Source: Candidatus Omnitrophota bacterium
Lineage (GTDB): Bacteria > Omnitrophota > Gorgyraeia > JABMQH01
Direction: 5' to 3'
NCBI GenBank assembly: GCA_013203355.1
Contig: JABMQH010000068.1
Coordinates: 1-46,691 of the forward strand
DNA: 46,691 bases
Numbering within the stretch: the first letter of the stretch is position 1; every line of letters starts with the position of its first letter. The notes under the pieces are model-generated. The model ran no database searches. It was not told the origin of the DNA and saw only the letters and a program-made list of their open reading frames with translations. Of the stretch, positions 30,160 to 38,625 are shown piece after piece. Position numbers and translations under genes: made by a program.

Positions 30160-31770
30160 TCACTTCGGAGTCCTTGTAATTAAAAATTGGTACCCTGACA
30201 TAATAACCGTATTCCCTAACCAATACAATACCAGTCCTGATGGAAAATTATAGAATATGAACCCAAACATCACAGTCATCATAACCGACATCATCTTCTG
30301 TTGTTTTCGCTGTTCATCCGTTTGGGACATTGCAGTTACTCTCGTACTAAGCCGTTGTTGGAAAAACATTGCCACCACCATCAAAAGAGGAAGAATGTTT
30401 AGCGAATCACCGAATATCGGTAATTCGATTGGTATTTTAATGTTTTCCGGGAGAGATAGATCTTTTATCCACAAAAAATGCGCTCCTCGTAACTCAATAG
30501 ACCGCATCAGACCTTGGTAAAGCGCGATAAATATAGGCATTTGTAAAATCATAGGAAGGCAGCCACCCATAGGGTTGACTTTATGTTTTTTGTAAAGCTC
30601 CATTATCCCTTTTTGTAGTTTCTGGGGACTGCCCTTAAGCTCCTGCCGTATTTTTTCTATCTCGGGCTGCAACATCTGCATATCATGCATTGACTTGTAA
30701 CTCTTTCTAGTTAAAGGAGATAGGATAATATTAATCAATAAGGTTAGCAGCAAAATTGCCACTCCCCAATTATGGGATACCTTGTGGAAGAACTTAAGCG
30801 CGCTTATTAGCAATTGGCTTAAGCTTCCGAAGATACCATAGCTTAATGCATCCTCGGCTCCAAAATTCGCTTTTTTGGCCAACTCTAGATTTAGCGGGCC
30901 CATATATAAGCCAAATGTATGTATTACGCTTGAATTTGGCTGCAAATTGAATGGCTGCATCTCTATCCCAGTCGTAAGCGTTTTGTCCTGTAATTGCCGT
31001 ACAACGCATCCTGAGGGGGTAATAAAAGGCCGTAGGATCATTGCGAAATATCTATTCTTTAGCATCGTCCAAGATACGGTACCGGCCTTTCGGATTTCGA
31101 ATGGCTTCTTCCGCTTGCGGTATTTTACCACCTTCCCATCCTGGCTAGAGGAGACTTCCAAAAATCTTTCTTCCGAACGCGACAAAGATAAATGCGCCCC
31201 TGAAATTAATGAATATTGCTTGACAATATTATCTGCGCGCATATTTTTCCACGTAAGCTCTAAGTCGATACGGTACAAAGAGTTATAAAAAATAAACCTT
31301 TTCTCCAATGTGAACTCATTATTGAAATTGTGAGTAAAAATTACTTCGTTGCCGACTACACTGGAATTATACTTCACATCGTTTAATTCTGTACCGGCCT
31401 CGTCAGGCACGAATAGGCACAAGCTTGCACGCGGATCTGTTACATCAAAGATATCATACGGAATATTCAAGCCCTCTTCCGGATTTTTGTTTAGAGTAAC
31501 CTTCTTGATCCCGGCGCCGACGTCGCTAAAAATAATCGTATACAGGTCATTCTGGAAACTTATTTCTTTTTCGTCAGGTAAAACAGTGTCGTTTCCCCGT
31601 CGGGAAATCGCTTTTGTGTCAACCATGGGCGTTTCTTCTTTAACGACTTCCCCCTGAGGGGTACCGGCGGACTGCTGCAGCCCTTGGGGGCGCTGCTGCG
31701 GCATAAGCCACTGGAAGGCGACAAGTATAAATAATGATAATGCTAACGCAAGTATAACTCGTTTTTCCAT
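30160..31770 (-). CDS. yidC: Membrane protein insertase YidC
   Basis: A 536-residue insertase of the Gram-negative type. It has an N-terminal helix (RVILALALSLFILVAFQWLM), a large periplasmic beta domain (about residues 50-320) and the conserved C-terminal membrane core. The core includes VSHNWGVAILLLTLLINIIL then SPLTRKSYKSM, NPMGGCLPMILQMPIFIALY and the final hairpin. It works alone or with SecYEG. It follows yidD by 9 nt in the canonical order. Confidence 0.97.
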   Translation of the reverse strand: MEKRVILALALSLFILVAFQWLMPQQRPQGLQQSAGTPQGEVVKEETPMVDTKAISRRGNDTVLPDEKEISFQNDLYTIIFSDVGAGIKKVTLNKNPEEGLNIPYDIFDVTDPRASLCLFVPDEAGTELNDVKYNSSVVGNEVIFTHNFNNEFTLEKRFIFYNSLYRIDLELTWKNMRADNIVKQYSLISGAHLSLSRSEERFLEVSSSQDGKVVKYRKRKKPFEIRKAGTVSWTMLKNRYFAMILRPFITPSGCVVRQLQDKTLTTGIEMQPFNLQPNSSVIHTFGLYMGPLNLELAKKANFGAEDALSYGIFGSLSQLLISALKFFHKVSHNWGVAILLLTLLINIILSPLTRKSYKSMHDMQMLQPEIEKIRQELKGSPQKLQKGIMELYKKHKVNPMGGCLPMILQMPIFIALYQGLMRSIELRGAHFLWIKDLSLPENIKIPIELPIFGDSLNILPLLMVVAMFFQQRLSTRVTAMSQTDEQRKQQKMMSVMMTVMFGFIFYNFPSGLVLYWLGNTVIMSGYQFLITRTPK

Positions 31771-31779
31771 TAACGCTCC

Positions 31780-31992
31780 TTATTTAATAGGGTCATATCC
31801 GCCAGGGGAAAAGGGGTGGCATTTGAGGATTCTCGATATCGAAAGAAAGAAACCTTTAAAAAACCCGTACTTTGTTAAGGCTGATATTGCATATTGTGAA
31901 CAGGATGGATAAAATCTGCAACTTTGTCGTAACTTAAGCATTGATAAGAGGTTACGGTATATGGTAATACAAAATATTGCAATTATTCTCAT
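31780..31992 (-). CDS. yidD: Membrane protein insertion efficiency factor YidD
   Basis: A 70-residue protein with the DUF37 signature: [20 protein letters not shown], then [20 protein letters not shown] and [11 protein letters not shown]. It starts with ATG at 31992, overlapping the rnpA stop (ATGA). An upstream in-frame codon at 32022 is less likely for this reason. Confidence 0.95.
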   Translation of the reverse strand: MRIIAIFCITIYRNLLSMLKLRQSCRFYPSCSQYAISALTKYGFFKGFFLSISRILKCHPFSPGGYDPIK

Positions 31993-32357
31993 GCCTGCTT
32001 CAATACCCCGGCTCTTTTCCACAAATTTAAAAGTTCTTTTTCTATGTCTTTATACGCCAAGTTGACAATTGACAATTGTTTAGGCCTAATAAGCATATCG
32101 TATCCCGTGGCTAATCTATACTTGTTTACCCTAAAGGCCTCTCTAATCAATCTCTTTATACGGCTTCGGCATGCTGCCTTTGCGATAACCTTCTTAGTAA
32201 TGCTAATGCCCAATCTTGATATATTTAGCTTATTAGGCAATAGCCGTAAAGAGAAATTGGTGCTTTTAGAATACTTGCCTTGTTTAAATAGGCTGGTAAA
32301 TAATGCTCTGTCCTTGAATCGTTCGGCTTTGCTAAGCCCTTGCGTATTCTTACACAC
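31989..32357 (-). CDS. rnpA: Ribonuclease P protein component
   Basis: A 122-residue basic protein of RNase P. Family signs are [40 protein letters not shown] and KRLIREAFR. The start is GTG at 32357, overlapping the end of rpmH by 8 nt, so translation of the two is coupled. No in-frame ATG lies near the expected N-terminus. Confidence 0.93.
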   Translation of the reverse strand: MCKNTQGLSKAERFKDRALFTSLFKQGKYSKSTNFSLRLLPNKLNISRLGISITKKVIAKAACRSRIKRLIREAFRVNKYRLATGYDMLIRPKQLSIVNLAYKDIEKELLNLWKRAGVLKQA

Positions 32358-32487
32358 ACAAGCTCTTGCGTCCCTTTTGGCGTCTCCTTCGTAAAACCGC
32401 CCTGCCGCTCCTGGTCTTCATTCTCTGACGAAAACCATGCTTTCTTTTTCGCTTCAAGTTTGTTATTGTCCTTAATGTTTTCTTCAC
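32350..32487 (-). CDS. rpmH: Ribosomal protein bL34
   Basis: A 45-residue protein starting with GTG at 32487 (Shine-Dalgarno GGAGG 12 nt upstream). The translation has [20 protein letters not shown] followed by [14 protein letters not shown], the L34 pattern. The first residues ([11 protein letters not shown]) differ from the usual MKRTYQPS. It heads the rpmH-rnpA-yidD-yidC operon, the classic left arm of the bacterial origin region. Confidence 0.95.
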   Translation of the reverse strand: MKKTLRTITNLKRKRKHGFRQRMKTRSGRAVLRRRRQKGRKSLCV

Positions 32488-32541
32488 CTAGAGAAACTCC
32501 TCCCTCTAACCTCGTTTTATCAGGTATTCGTATATTGAGCA

Positions 32542-32569
32542 ATTGTAACACAATACCTTTTTTAGTCAA
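32542..32569 (-). promoter_or_regulatory. rpmH operon promoter
   Basis: TTGACT (32569-32564) and TACAAT (32547-32542) with a 16-nt spacer on the minus strand, about 55 nt upstream of the rpmH GTG. The 7-bp arms AGGTATT (32522-32528) and AATACCT (32552-32558) form an inverted repeat over it. Confidence 0.65.
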
Positions 32570-32631
32570 GAGAAAAACGACGCCATGCCTGTGCGGCGGT
32601 CATGTGTTGCCAGATATGCGGGTATATCCGC

Positions 32632-32660
32632 TTGACAAGATGATAGTGGTATGTTATCTT
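32632..32660 (+). promoter_or_regulatory. Promoter of the nfnAB operon
   Basis: TTGACA (32632-32637) and TATCTT (32655-32660) with a 17-nt spacer, 44 nt before the nfnA ATG, which has AAGGTGGGG as Shine-Dalgarno. It diverges from the rpmH promoter. Confidence 0.75.
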
Positions 32661-32704
32661 CATATCTACTTCTATATTACTATAATCATTTATAAGGTGG
32701 GGCA

Positions 32705-33544
32705 ATGAAAATCATTAAGAAGGAAATTTTAGTGCACGCCCAGAGCACCAGAATTACACAATTGGCTATACTGGCCCCTGATATCGCCAAAAGGGCCATG
32801 CCTGGTCAATTCGTTGTGCTTATGACGCACGAAGAAGGGGAAAGGATTCCTTTAACGGTCGTGTCTAAGAGCGAGGGAGAGGGGACTATTGGCTTGATCT
32901 TTCAAGAGGTCGGCTTAACTACTAAATTATTGGGCATGTTAAACGTTGGGGATTCATTGTACGCCCTAGCCGGCCCGCTGGGGCATTCTACCAAGATTAA
33001 AAACTACGGAAAGGTTATCATCGTGGGTGGAGGCGTAGGTATCGCGGAAATCTATCCTGTGGCACAGGCCTTGAAAAACGCTGGGAATCATATCACCACG
33101 ATAATAGGCGCGAGATCTAAGGATATATTTATTTTGGAGGAAGAGTTAAAGGGCGCGTCTGATGAGCTTTACATCACCACAGATGACGGTTCTTATGGCC
33201 GCAAAGGGTTTACTACGGATGTCTTGGTGGAACTGCTGAGAAAGGATACATACAATCTTATATATGCCGTAGGCCCGATCCCGATGATGAAAAAGGTTTC
33301 TCTTGCAACAGGAGGCTCCGGCATAAAAACCATCGTATCTTTAAACGCCTTAATGGTAGATGCAACCGGCATGTGCGGATGTTGCAGGGTTACCGTCGCC
33401 GGCAAAACAAAATTTAGCTGCGTAGATGGGCCGGAATTTGACGGTCATTTGGTAGAGTGGGAAGAATTGGAAAAACGAAATACGGTTTACCTGGACAAAG
33501 AAAAAAAGGCCTGTAGTTTGGTAGCGGCCCTTAATAAAAAATGA
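32705..33544 (+). CDS. nfnA: NADH-dependent ferredoxin:NADP+ oxidoreductase subunit A (or SudB)
   Basis: A 279-residue flavoprotein of the ferredoxin-NADP reductase superfamily. The FAD-binding beta barrel is N-terminal (FVVLMTHEEGERIPLTVVSK). The NAD-binding part has IIVGGGVGIAEIYPVAQALK. A [2Fe-2S] site is DATGMCGCCRVTVAGKTKFS with CVDGPEFDGH (about residues 218-247). With nfnB it forms the electron-bifurcating NfnAB (or sulfide dehydrogenase SudBA) complex, which couples NADH plus reduced ferredoxin to NADPH formation. The stop overlaps the nfnB start (ATGA). Confidence 0.87.
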   Translation: MKIIKKEILVHAQSTRITQLAILAPDIAKRAMPGQFVVLMTHEEGERIPLTVVSKSEGEGTIGLIFQEVGLTTKLLGMLNVGDSLYALAGPLGHSTKIKNYGKVIIVGGGVGIAEIYPVAQALKNAGNHITTIIGARSKDIFILEEELKGASDELYITTDDGSYGRKGFTTDVLVELLRKDTYNLIYAVGPIPMMKKVSLATGGSGIKTIVSLNALMVDATGMCGCCRVTVAGKTKFSCVDGPEFDGHLVEWEELEKRNTVYLDKEKKACSLVAALNKK

Positions 33545-34971
33545 ATGCGTTAAAAAAAGAGCCTGTAAAAATAAAAGAATTAGAAACAAAAAAAAGAATT
33601 GGCTCCTTCGAGGAGGTTATTGCGGGGTACATGGAAGAGGAGGCCCTGGAAGAGGCTTCTCGGTGTCTGCAATGCAAGAACCCCGTCTGCATTGCCGGCT
33701 GTCCCGTCGAAATAGATATCAAAAAATTCATCTATCAAATTACGCAAAAGGATTATAAAGGGGCGTATTCCACCATAAGAGAAAAAAATGATTTTCCTTC
33801 CATGTGCGGAAGGGTTTGCCCTGCCGAATATCAATGCCGAAAGGCATGCGTATTGACTAAAAAAGGCTCACCCTTTGCCTCAGAACAAGCAATCAACATT
33901 CATTTTTTAGAAAGATTTGTCGGTGATTACGGAATAAAAAATAGTTTAGAGATTCCTATAAAAAAAGACGAACGGCTTTCTAAAACCAGGGTCGCCGTGG
34001 TGGGATCCGGCCCGGCAGGTCTGTGCTGCGCAGGCGAATTGGCAAGACAGGGGATAAAAGTAGTTGTTTTTGAAAGCCTTCATAAAACCGGCGGCGTTTT
34101 GCGATACGGGATCCCTCCGTTCAGGCTACCGAGAGAAATTTTGGACTTTGAAATAAATTATCTAAAAAGATTAGGGGTAGAAATCGTCCCGAATTTTATC
34201 GTGGGCAGGACCAGGACCCTGGATGAGCTTTTCCGGGAAGGGTATTCCTGCATATTTTTAGGCTTAGGGGCGGGAACGCCTTCCTTCCTCGGAGTCAATA
34301 GAGAAAACTTATGCAATATCTATTCGGCCAATGAATTCTTGACCAGGGTTAATCTCATGTCCGCATATGAGTTCCCCAAGGCCCATACCCCTGTCAACAT
34401 AGGGAATAATATAATAGTAATCGGCGGAGGCAACACCGCTATGGATGCGGCTAGGGCCGCTATACGATTACAAAAAATGAACGGTATAGCTCCGAATACC
34501 ACAATCTTTTACAGGCGTACCGAGGTTGAGATGCCGGCTCGGCGTCTTGAGATAGCGCATGCCAAAGAAGAAGGCGTAAAATTTCAATTTCTTGTGCAGC
34601 CAAAAGGATTCACAGGAAATGAGTCGGGCTTCGTAAGCAAGATAGAGTGCATCAAGTGCCAACTGGGAGAGCCTGATGCTTCCGGCAGGAGAAGGCCTGT
34701 CCCGATTGAAGGCAGCAATTTTGAAACCCCATGCGATGTAGCAATAATCGCTGTTGGGCTACAGGCAAATCAAGTCTTAACAAGCGTAACGCCTCAGTTG
34801 AAAACCGATAAATACAAAGATGTGGTAGTGGCCCCCGATACCATGGAAACCTCTATAGAGAAAGTCTTTGCCGGAGGAGATATAGTCGGGGGGGAAGGGA
34901 CGGTAATTGAGGCGATGGGCATGGCGAAAAAGGCTTCACGGGCAATACTTGGTCTGCTTTCTAAAAAATGA
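33541..34971 (+). CDS. nfnB: NADH-dependent ferredoxin:NADP+ oxidoreductase subunit B (GltD-like, or SudA)
   Basis: A 476-residue flavoprotein of the glutamate-synthase small-subunit family. The N-terminus has two [4Fe-4S] motifs: CLQCKNPVCIAGCPVEIDIK and CGRVCPAEYQCRKACVL. The first Rossmann fold is VAVVGSGPAGLCCAGELARQ, the NADPH site IIVIGGGNTAMDAARAAIRL, and the C-terminal FAD part FAGGDIVGGEGTVIEAMGMA. Coupling to nfnA makes NfnB more likely than the GltD of a glutamate synthase; no gltB is near. It may use reduced ferredoxin from the Kor complex. Confidence 0.87.
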   Translation: MNALKKEPVKIKELETKKRIGSFEEVIAGYMEEEALEEASRCLQCKNPVCIAGCPVEIDIKKFIYQITQKDYKGAYSTIREKNDFPSMCGRVCPAEYQCRKACVLTKKGSPFASEQAINIHFLERFVGDYGIKNSLEIPIKKDERLSKTRVAVVGSGPAGLCCAGELARQGIKVVVFESLHKTGGVLRYGIPPFRLPREILDFEINYLKRLGVEIVPNFIVGRTRTLDELFREGYSCIFLGLGAGTPSFLGVNRENLCNIYSANEFLTRVNLMSAYEFPKAHTPVNIGNNIIVIGGGNTAMDAARAAIRLQKMNGIAPNTTIFYRRTEVEMPARRLEIAHAKEEGVKFQFLVQPKGFTGNESGFVSKIECIKCQLGEPDASGRRRPVPIEGSNFETPCDVAIIAVGLQANQVLTSVTPQLKTDKYKDVVVAPDTMETSIEKVFAGGDIVGGEGTVIEAMGMAKKASRAILGLLSKK

Positions 34972-34991
34972 TATTGTATCAAAGGGGCTTC

Positions 34992-35670
34992 ATGACGAAT
35001 AGTAAGGCAAAAATGATTAAAGGAATGTCCATAGTGCTGATTTTCCTCTTTTGCTTGACGCCCGCATCCGTTATTGCCGCAAATGATTTTTCTGCTGACG
35101 CGACATCAACATCTGGCGCTGGGTCCTTCCAAGGAAAAATTTTCGCCACTAAAGGAAAAATCCGGATGGATCTGCCTGAGAGCACGACAATAACACGAAT
35201 TGACAAAAAGGTTGTATGGTTACTTATGCCTGGCGAAAAAATGTACATGGAAGTCCCCATGGATGAAAATATGGGTGGAAATATAGTTGCCGGCAGCGAT
35301 AAGGTCCCCGGTGAACTTGGGCGTAAACTCCTAGGTAAAGAGACGATAGGCGGCATTCCAACTAAGAAATACAGAATAACCTACGCGGCGACAGGCGAGG
35401 AGGGGGTTATCTTTTCATGGATAAACGCAGGATCAGGCCTTCCGGTAAAAACGTCTGCCGAGGATGGAAGCTGGATATATGAATATAAAAACCTTACGCC
35501 GGGCGCGCAGCCTAGAGAGCTCTTTTGAGATCCCGCATGGATATCAGAAATTTTCTTACAATACCCCGTCCTTGCCAGGTATGGAAAACGCCCTCAAAGA
35601 TGCTGGTCTGGAAGATCTGCTTAAAGATATAGAAAATGTGAATCAAGATATAAAAAACATGGGTGAATAA
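34992..35670 (+). pseudogene. DUF4412-like exported protein, reading frame broken by a +1 shift
   Basis: The frame from ATG 34992 (Shine-Dalgarno AAAGGGG) has a signal peptide (MIKGMSIVLIFLFCLTPASV, cleavage near AANDFS) and a DUF4412-like beta domain (GKIRMDLPESTTITRIDKKV, then GGIPTKKYRITYA). It stops at 35526-35528 within PRELF. The next frame immediately continues FEIPHGYQKFS and on to a helical tail ending at 35670, as full-length family members do. Dropping one T of TTTT at about 35522-35525 restores a 225-residue protein. It is either a real mutation, an assembly error, or programmed +1 slippage at TTT-TGA. Function unknown. Confidence 0.7.
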
Positions 35671-35671
35671 T

Positions 35672-36151
35672 ATGAAAAGCGCCATTATTTATTATTCCTA
35701 TACAGGCAATACCAAAAGAGCGGCCGATGTTTTGGCCGAGCATCTAAAACAAAAAGGGCAGGTTGAGATTATAATGCTGAAGGGCCTGGATGAATCAGGG
35801 AATTTTTTAATGCAGTCTGCCAGGGCATTAAGGCATAAGCGGGCAAATATACAAGATGTGAATTTTAATCTTTCAGGCCATGATTTAATCTGTTTTGGAA
35901 CACCAGTGTGGGCCTTTGGACCAGCGCCGTCGATGAATACATACCTTGATTCGTGTCTCGGTGCTGAGGGTAAGGATATAATTCTATTTACTACTTACGG
36001 AAGCGGCACGGGCAATAAGCGCTGCCTGGATTATATGCAGAATATACTAACAAAAAAGGGGGCGGGTTCATTTAAAAGATTCTCTGTCCAACAGTTTAAG
36101 GTAGGCGATAAGGAATTTGTCGCATCCAAAATCAAAAAAGTGGCGCCATGA
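35672..36151 (+). CDS. Flavodoxin-family protein
   Basis: A 159-residue flavodoxin-like protein. The FMN phosphate loop is YYSYTGNTKRAADVLAEHL. A second FMN loop, ICFGTPVWAFGPAPSMNTYL, and FTTYGSGTGNKRCLDYM follow, the pattern of the flavodoxin/NADPH-quinone-reductase-like group. The ATG at 35672 is 1 nt after the previous stop, with GGGTGA as Shine-Dalgarno. It lies in the nfnAB operon, suggesting electron transfer or a reductase role. Confidence 0.85.
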   Translation: MKSAIIYYSYTGNTKRAADVLAEHLKQKGQVEIIMLKGLDESGNFLMQSARALRHKRANIQDVNFNLSGHDLICFGTPVWAFGPAPSMNTYLDSCLGAEGKDIILFTTYGSGTGNKRCLDYMQNILTKKGAGSFKRFSVQQFKVGDKEFVASKIKKVAP

Positions 36152-36681
36152 TGCCTAGCATAAAAATGAAGTTGGCTGTAATGGCTTTGGCAACATCGCT
36201 TGTTTTCGTAACAAGTGTTGCCGAGGCACAGGATAAAGGAGGAATCAAGATGAAATTAACAAGTCCTGCGTTTGAACACAATGCGTTTATCCCAAAGAAA
36301 TTCACTGGCCAGGGGGAAGATGTCAACCCTGCCCTTGTTATCGAGAACATCCCTGAGGGGACAAAAAGTTTGGCTTTAATCGTCGACGACCCGGATGCAC
36401 CTATGGGCACATGGGTCCATTGGGTTGTTTACGACATATCTGTTGTCTCGCGAATCGAGGAAAACGGCATCCCCGGCAAACAGGGGATTAATGATTTCCG
36501 CAGGAAAGATTATGGCGGGCCTAACCCGCCATCGGGTACCCACCGTTACTTTTTCAAAATATATGCCTTGGATGCAATGCTTGAATTAAAAGAAGGGATC
36601 AGCAAAAAGGAATTAGAAAAAGCATTGCAAGGCCATATGCTCGACAAGGCCGAATTAATCGGCCTGTACAAAAGATCATAG
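36148..36681 (+). CDS. Exported PEBP (YbhB/YbcL) family protein
   Basis: A 177-residue phosphatidylethanolamine-binding-like protein. A signal peptide (MKLAVMALATSLVFVTSVAE, cleavage AEA) precedes the PEBP fold: SLALIVDDPDAPMGTWVHWV and GPNPPSGTHRYFFKIYALD are the two ligand-site motifs. The start overlaps the flavodoxin stop (ATGATG). Its last codon overlaps the convergent glnA stop by 6 nt. Role unknown; such proteins are often kinase or protease modulators in bacteria. Confidence 0.92.
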   Translation: MMPSIKMKLAVMALATSLVFVTSVAEAQDKGGIKMKLTSPAFEHNAFIPKKFTGQGEDVNPALVIENIPEGTKSLALIVDDPDAPMGTWVHWVVYDISVVSRIEENGIPGKQGINDFRRKDYGGPNPPSGTHRYFFKIYALDAMLELKEGISKKELEKALQGHMLDKAELIGLYKRS

Positions 36682-38199
36682 AAGGGGTAAATACTTCTTA
36701 ACCTCGTGCTGTGTGATTTGTATACGGTATTCCTCCCATTCCTTTTTCTTATTAAACAAAAATCTATCGAAGATATGCTCCCCAAGGGCCTCTTTAACGA
36801 AGTGGCTCTTTTGTGTCTCTGTGATAGCTTCGGAAAGGTTCCCCGGTAAAGAGGTAAGCCCTCTTCTTTCTCTCTCCTCCATGGCCATATGATAGATGTT
36901 CGGCTCCACGGGCGGGGAGAGCTTATATTTTTTCTCAATACCCTCCAGGCCGGCTGCTAACATAACTGTAAACGCCAGATACGGGTTACAAGCAGGGTCC
37001 GGACAACGCAATTCTGCGCGTGTTGCCTTCTCGTTCCCCGGTCGATATAAAGGCACCCTAATTAATGCGGTGCGATTCCTCTGTGCCCAAGAGGCGTAGA
37101 CCGGCGCCTCATATCCCGGCACCAGCCTCTTGTAAGAATTTACCCATTGAGCCGTAAGGGATGAGATTTCCCTTGCGTGCTTGAGTTCTCCAGCAATAAA
37201 CTGTTTGGCGATCTCTGAAAGGTTATATTTATCCTTCTTGTCATAAAAGGCGTTTCGGCTCCCTTTAAATAGAGATTGGTGCGTATGCATGCCTGAACCA
37301 TTAACACCAAATACTGGCTTCGGCATAAATGTAGCATATACGCCGTGTTGTTGGGCTATTTCTTTAATAACATATCTGCATGTCACGACGGCGTCCGCCA
37401 TGATAAGCGCTTCGTTGTATTTAAGGTCGATTTCGTGTTGGCTTGGCGCAACTTCGTGATGTGTTGCCTCCATTGAAATGCCCATTTCTTCCAGGGTCCT
37501 TATAGTCTTATTCCTTAATGTATTCGCCAGGTCGTTGGGTATCAATTCAAAGTAGGAACCCTCGTCGATAATTTCAGCGGATTTGTTGGACTTAAAATAA
37601 AAATATTCTATCTCAGGCCCTAGATAAAATATAAAGCCCTTCTTCTTGGCCCTTGCCAACACCCTTCTTAAGGCACCTCTTGTGTCACCGGCATATGGTG
37701 TCCTGTCTGGATTCAATATGTCGCAAAACATCCGGGCAATCGGCTCGGTGTCTTTTGTCCAAGGCAATACCTTAAAAGTATCGATATCCGGTTGAGCGAT
37801 CATGTCGCTCTCTTCCGCCTCGGCAAACCCGGCGACAGAAGACCCGTCAAATCCCTTCCCGTGCCTTAGGGCTTCCGTTAATTCACCTTTGGTAATGGAT
37901 ACACACTTAGGAATCCCGAGGATATCCACAAACCAAAGCTGTATCGTCTGAATACCCTCTTTTTCTACCTTATTTAAGATGGCGCCGATAGAGTCTTTCT
38001 TGTATTTTGCTATTGGCTTGACACCTTTCTTCTTTGGGGTATCTTCCTTCTTAGACTGTATGTGATCCGCAGGGATAATATATTGCCTCCCGGCGCGTTC
38101 TGCGGTAAGAGAGCCGCGTTTTATGCGCGCGATAACCGCTTGTCGGGATATTCCCAAAATCTTCGCTGCTTCAGTAGGACTTAAATAATCCTTGCTCAT
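36676..38199 (-). CDS. glnA: Glutamine synthetase (GSI) with N-terminal excisionase-type HTH domain
   Basis: A 507-residue fusion. Residues 4-47 (YLSPTEAAKILGISRQAVIA, then RIKRGSLTAERAGRQYIIP) form an HTH_17/MerR-like DNA-binding domain. A lysine-rich linker (48-68) leads to a complete type I glutamine synthetase of about 440 residues: KGFDGSSVAGFAEAEESDMI, GPEIEYFYF, HHEVAPSQHEIDLKYNEAL, VFGVNGSGMHTHQS, and NPYLAFTVMLAAGLEG. The site of Arg62 in B. subtilis GS is Glu here, and no adenylylation tyrosine motif is seen. The start is firm (AAGGAGG, then 4 nt). Its promoter holds a perfect palindrome, so autoregulation is likely. It stands alone on this strand. Confidence 0.9.
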   Translation of the reverse strand: MSKDYLSPTEAAKILGISRQAVIARIKRGSLTAERAGRQYIIPADHIQSKKEDTPKKKGVKPIAKYKKDSIGAILNKVEKEGIQTIQLWFVDILGIPKCVSITKGELTEALRHGKGFDGSSVAGFAEAEESDMIAQPDIDTFKVLPWTKDTEPIARMFCDILNPDRTPYAGDTRGALRRVLARAKKKGFIFYLGPEIEYFYFKSNKSAEIIDEGSYFELIPNDLANTLRNKTIRTLEEMGISMEATHHEVAPSQHEIDLKYNEALIMADAVVTCRYVIKEIAQQHGVYATFMPKPVFGVNGSGMHTHQSLFKGSRNAFYDKKDKYNLSEIAKQFIAGELKHAREISSLTAQWVNSYKRLVPGYEAPVYASWAQRNRTALIRVPLYRPGNEKATRAELRCPDPACNPYLAFTVMLAAGLEGIEKKYKLSPPVEPNIYHMAMEERERRGLTSLPGNLSEAITETQKSHFVKEALGEHIFDRFLFNKKKEWEEYRIQITQHEVKKYLPLL

Positions 38200-38212
38200 A
38201 GTTCCTCCTTGC

Positions 38213-38252
38213 TTTACAATTGTAAATATACCACATCTTTTACATTTGTCAA
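38213..38252 (-). promoter_or_regulatory. glnA promoter with 14-bp palindrome
   Basis: TTGACA (38252-38247) and TATATT (38230-38225) with a 16-nt spacer on the minus strand. The palindrome TTTACAATTGTAAA (38213-38226) lies at the -10/start-site edge, and an extra TGTAAA half-site lies in the spacer. This is where a repressor would sit; the HTH of GlnA itself is the natural candidate. Confidence 0.75.
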
Positions 38253-38267
38253 GTGAAATCTTTGTGC

Positions 38268-38454
38268 GGTACGGAATATGCTGTGGCGATGTGGTGAGCG
38301 GGACGTTAAAAACCGCGAGCGGGCATGGTTCCCGAGCCCCTTAGACAGCATATTTGCTCGGGAGAGCGAGCGGTTTTTGCCGAGCGAAGTCCGACCTCGC
38401 TGGGGTCGGACGAGCGTTCCCGCGAACCGCTCGCCACAGTAAATATTCCGTACC
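38268..38454. repeat. 187-bp GC-rich inverted-repeat element (MITE-like) before dnaA
   Basis: The terminal repeats are GGTACGGAATAT-x-CTGTGGCGA on the left (38268-38289) and its complement at 38431-38454, with 1 versus 3 unpaired bases inside. Within lie two more stems. One pairs AAAAACCGC (38308-38316) with GCGGTTTTT (38370-38378) and CCCGAGC with GCTCGGG inside it. The other pairs GTCCGACC (38389-38396) with GGTCGGAC (38404-38411). No target duplication is obvious and no protein is encoded. The high GC contrasts with the AT-rich flanks. Confidence 0.75.
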
Positions 38455-38467
38455 AATAATTTTTCTC

Positions 38468-38495
38468 TTGCATTTATTTTTCATTTTGATATAAT
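38468..38495 (+). promoter_or_regulatory. Probable dnaA promoter
   Basis: TTGCAT (38468-38473) and consensus TATAAT (38490-38495) with a 16-nt spacer, about 140 nt upstream of dnaA. It lies just downstream of the 187-bp element. Confidence 0.6.
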
Positions 38496-38625
38496 GCCGA
38501 TATATATTTTGCAGACTGGTTAAGTACTGCTTAGGACTTATAAATAAGGTGCTATTTAGATTTTAGCGTGGCCTCTGATTGACAGCTTGGATAAACTAAA
38601 TAGGACATGTGGAAGATCGTGGGGC

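Noticed and set aside
32522-32558. Plus-strand terminator between rpmH and nfnA
   Set aside because: The AGGTATT/AATACCT arms followed by Ts could fit, but no plus-strand gene lies upstream; the stretch is better explained as the minus-strand rpmH promoter.
35464-35670. A separate 68-aa plus-strand gene
   Set aside because: Its first residues are out of frame with a family-like continuation that begins at FEIPHGYQ; it is the 3' part of the broken DUF4412-like gene.
38214-38456. An 80-codon minus-strand frame upstream of dnaA
   Set aside because: It lies wholly over the inverted-repeat element and glnA promoter; composition is repeat-driven and there is no start signal.
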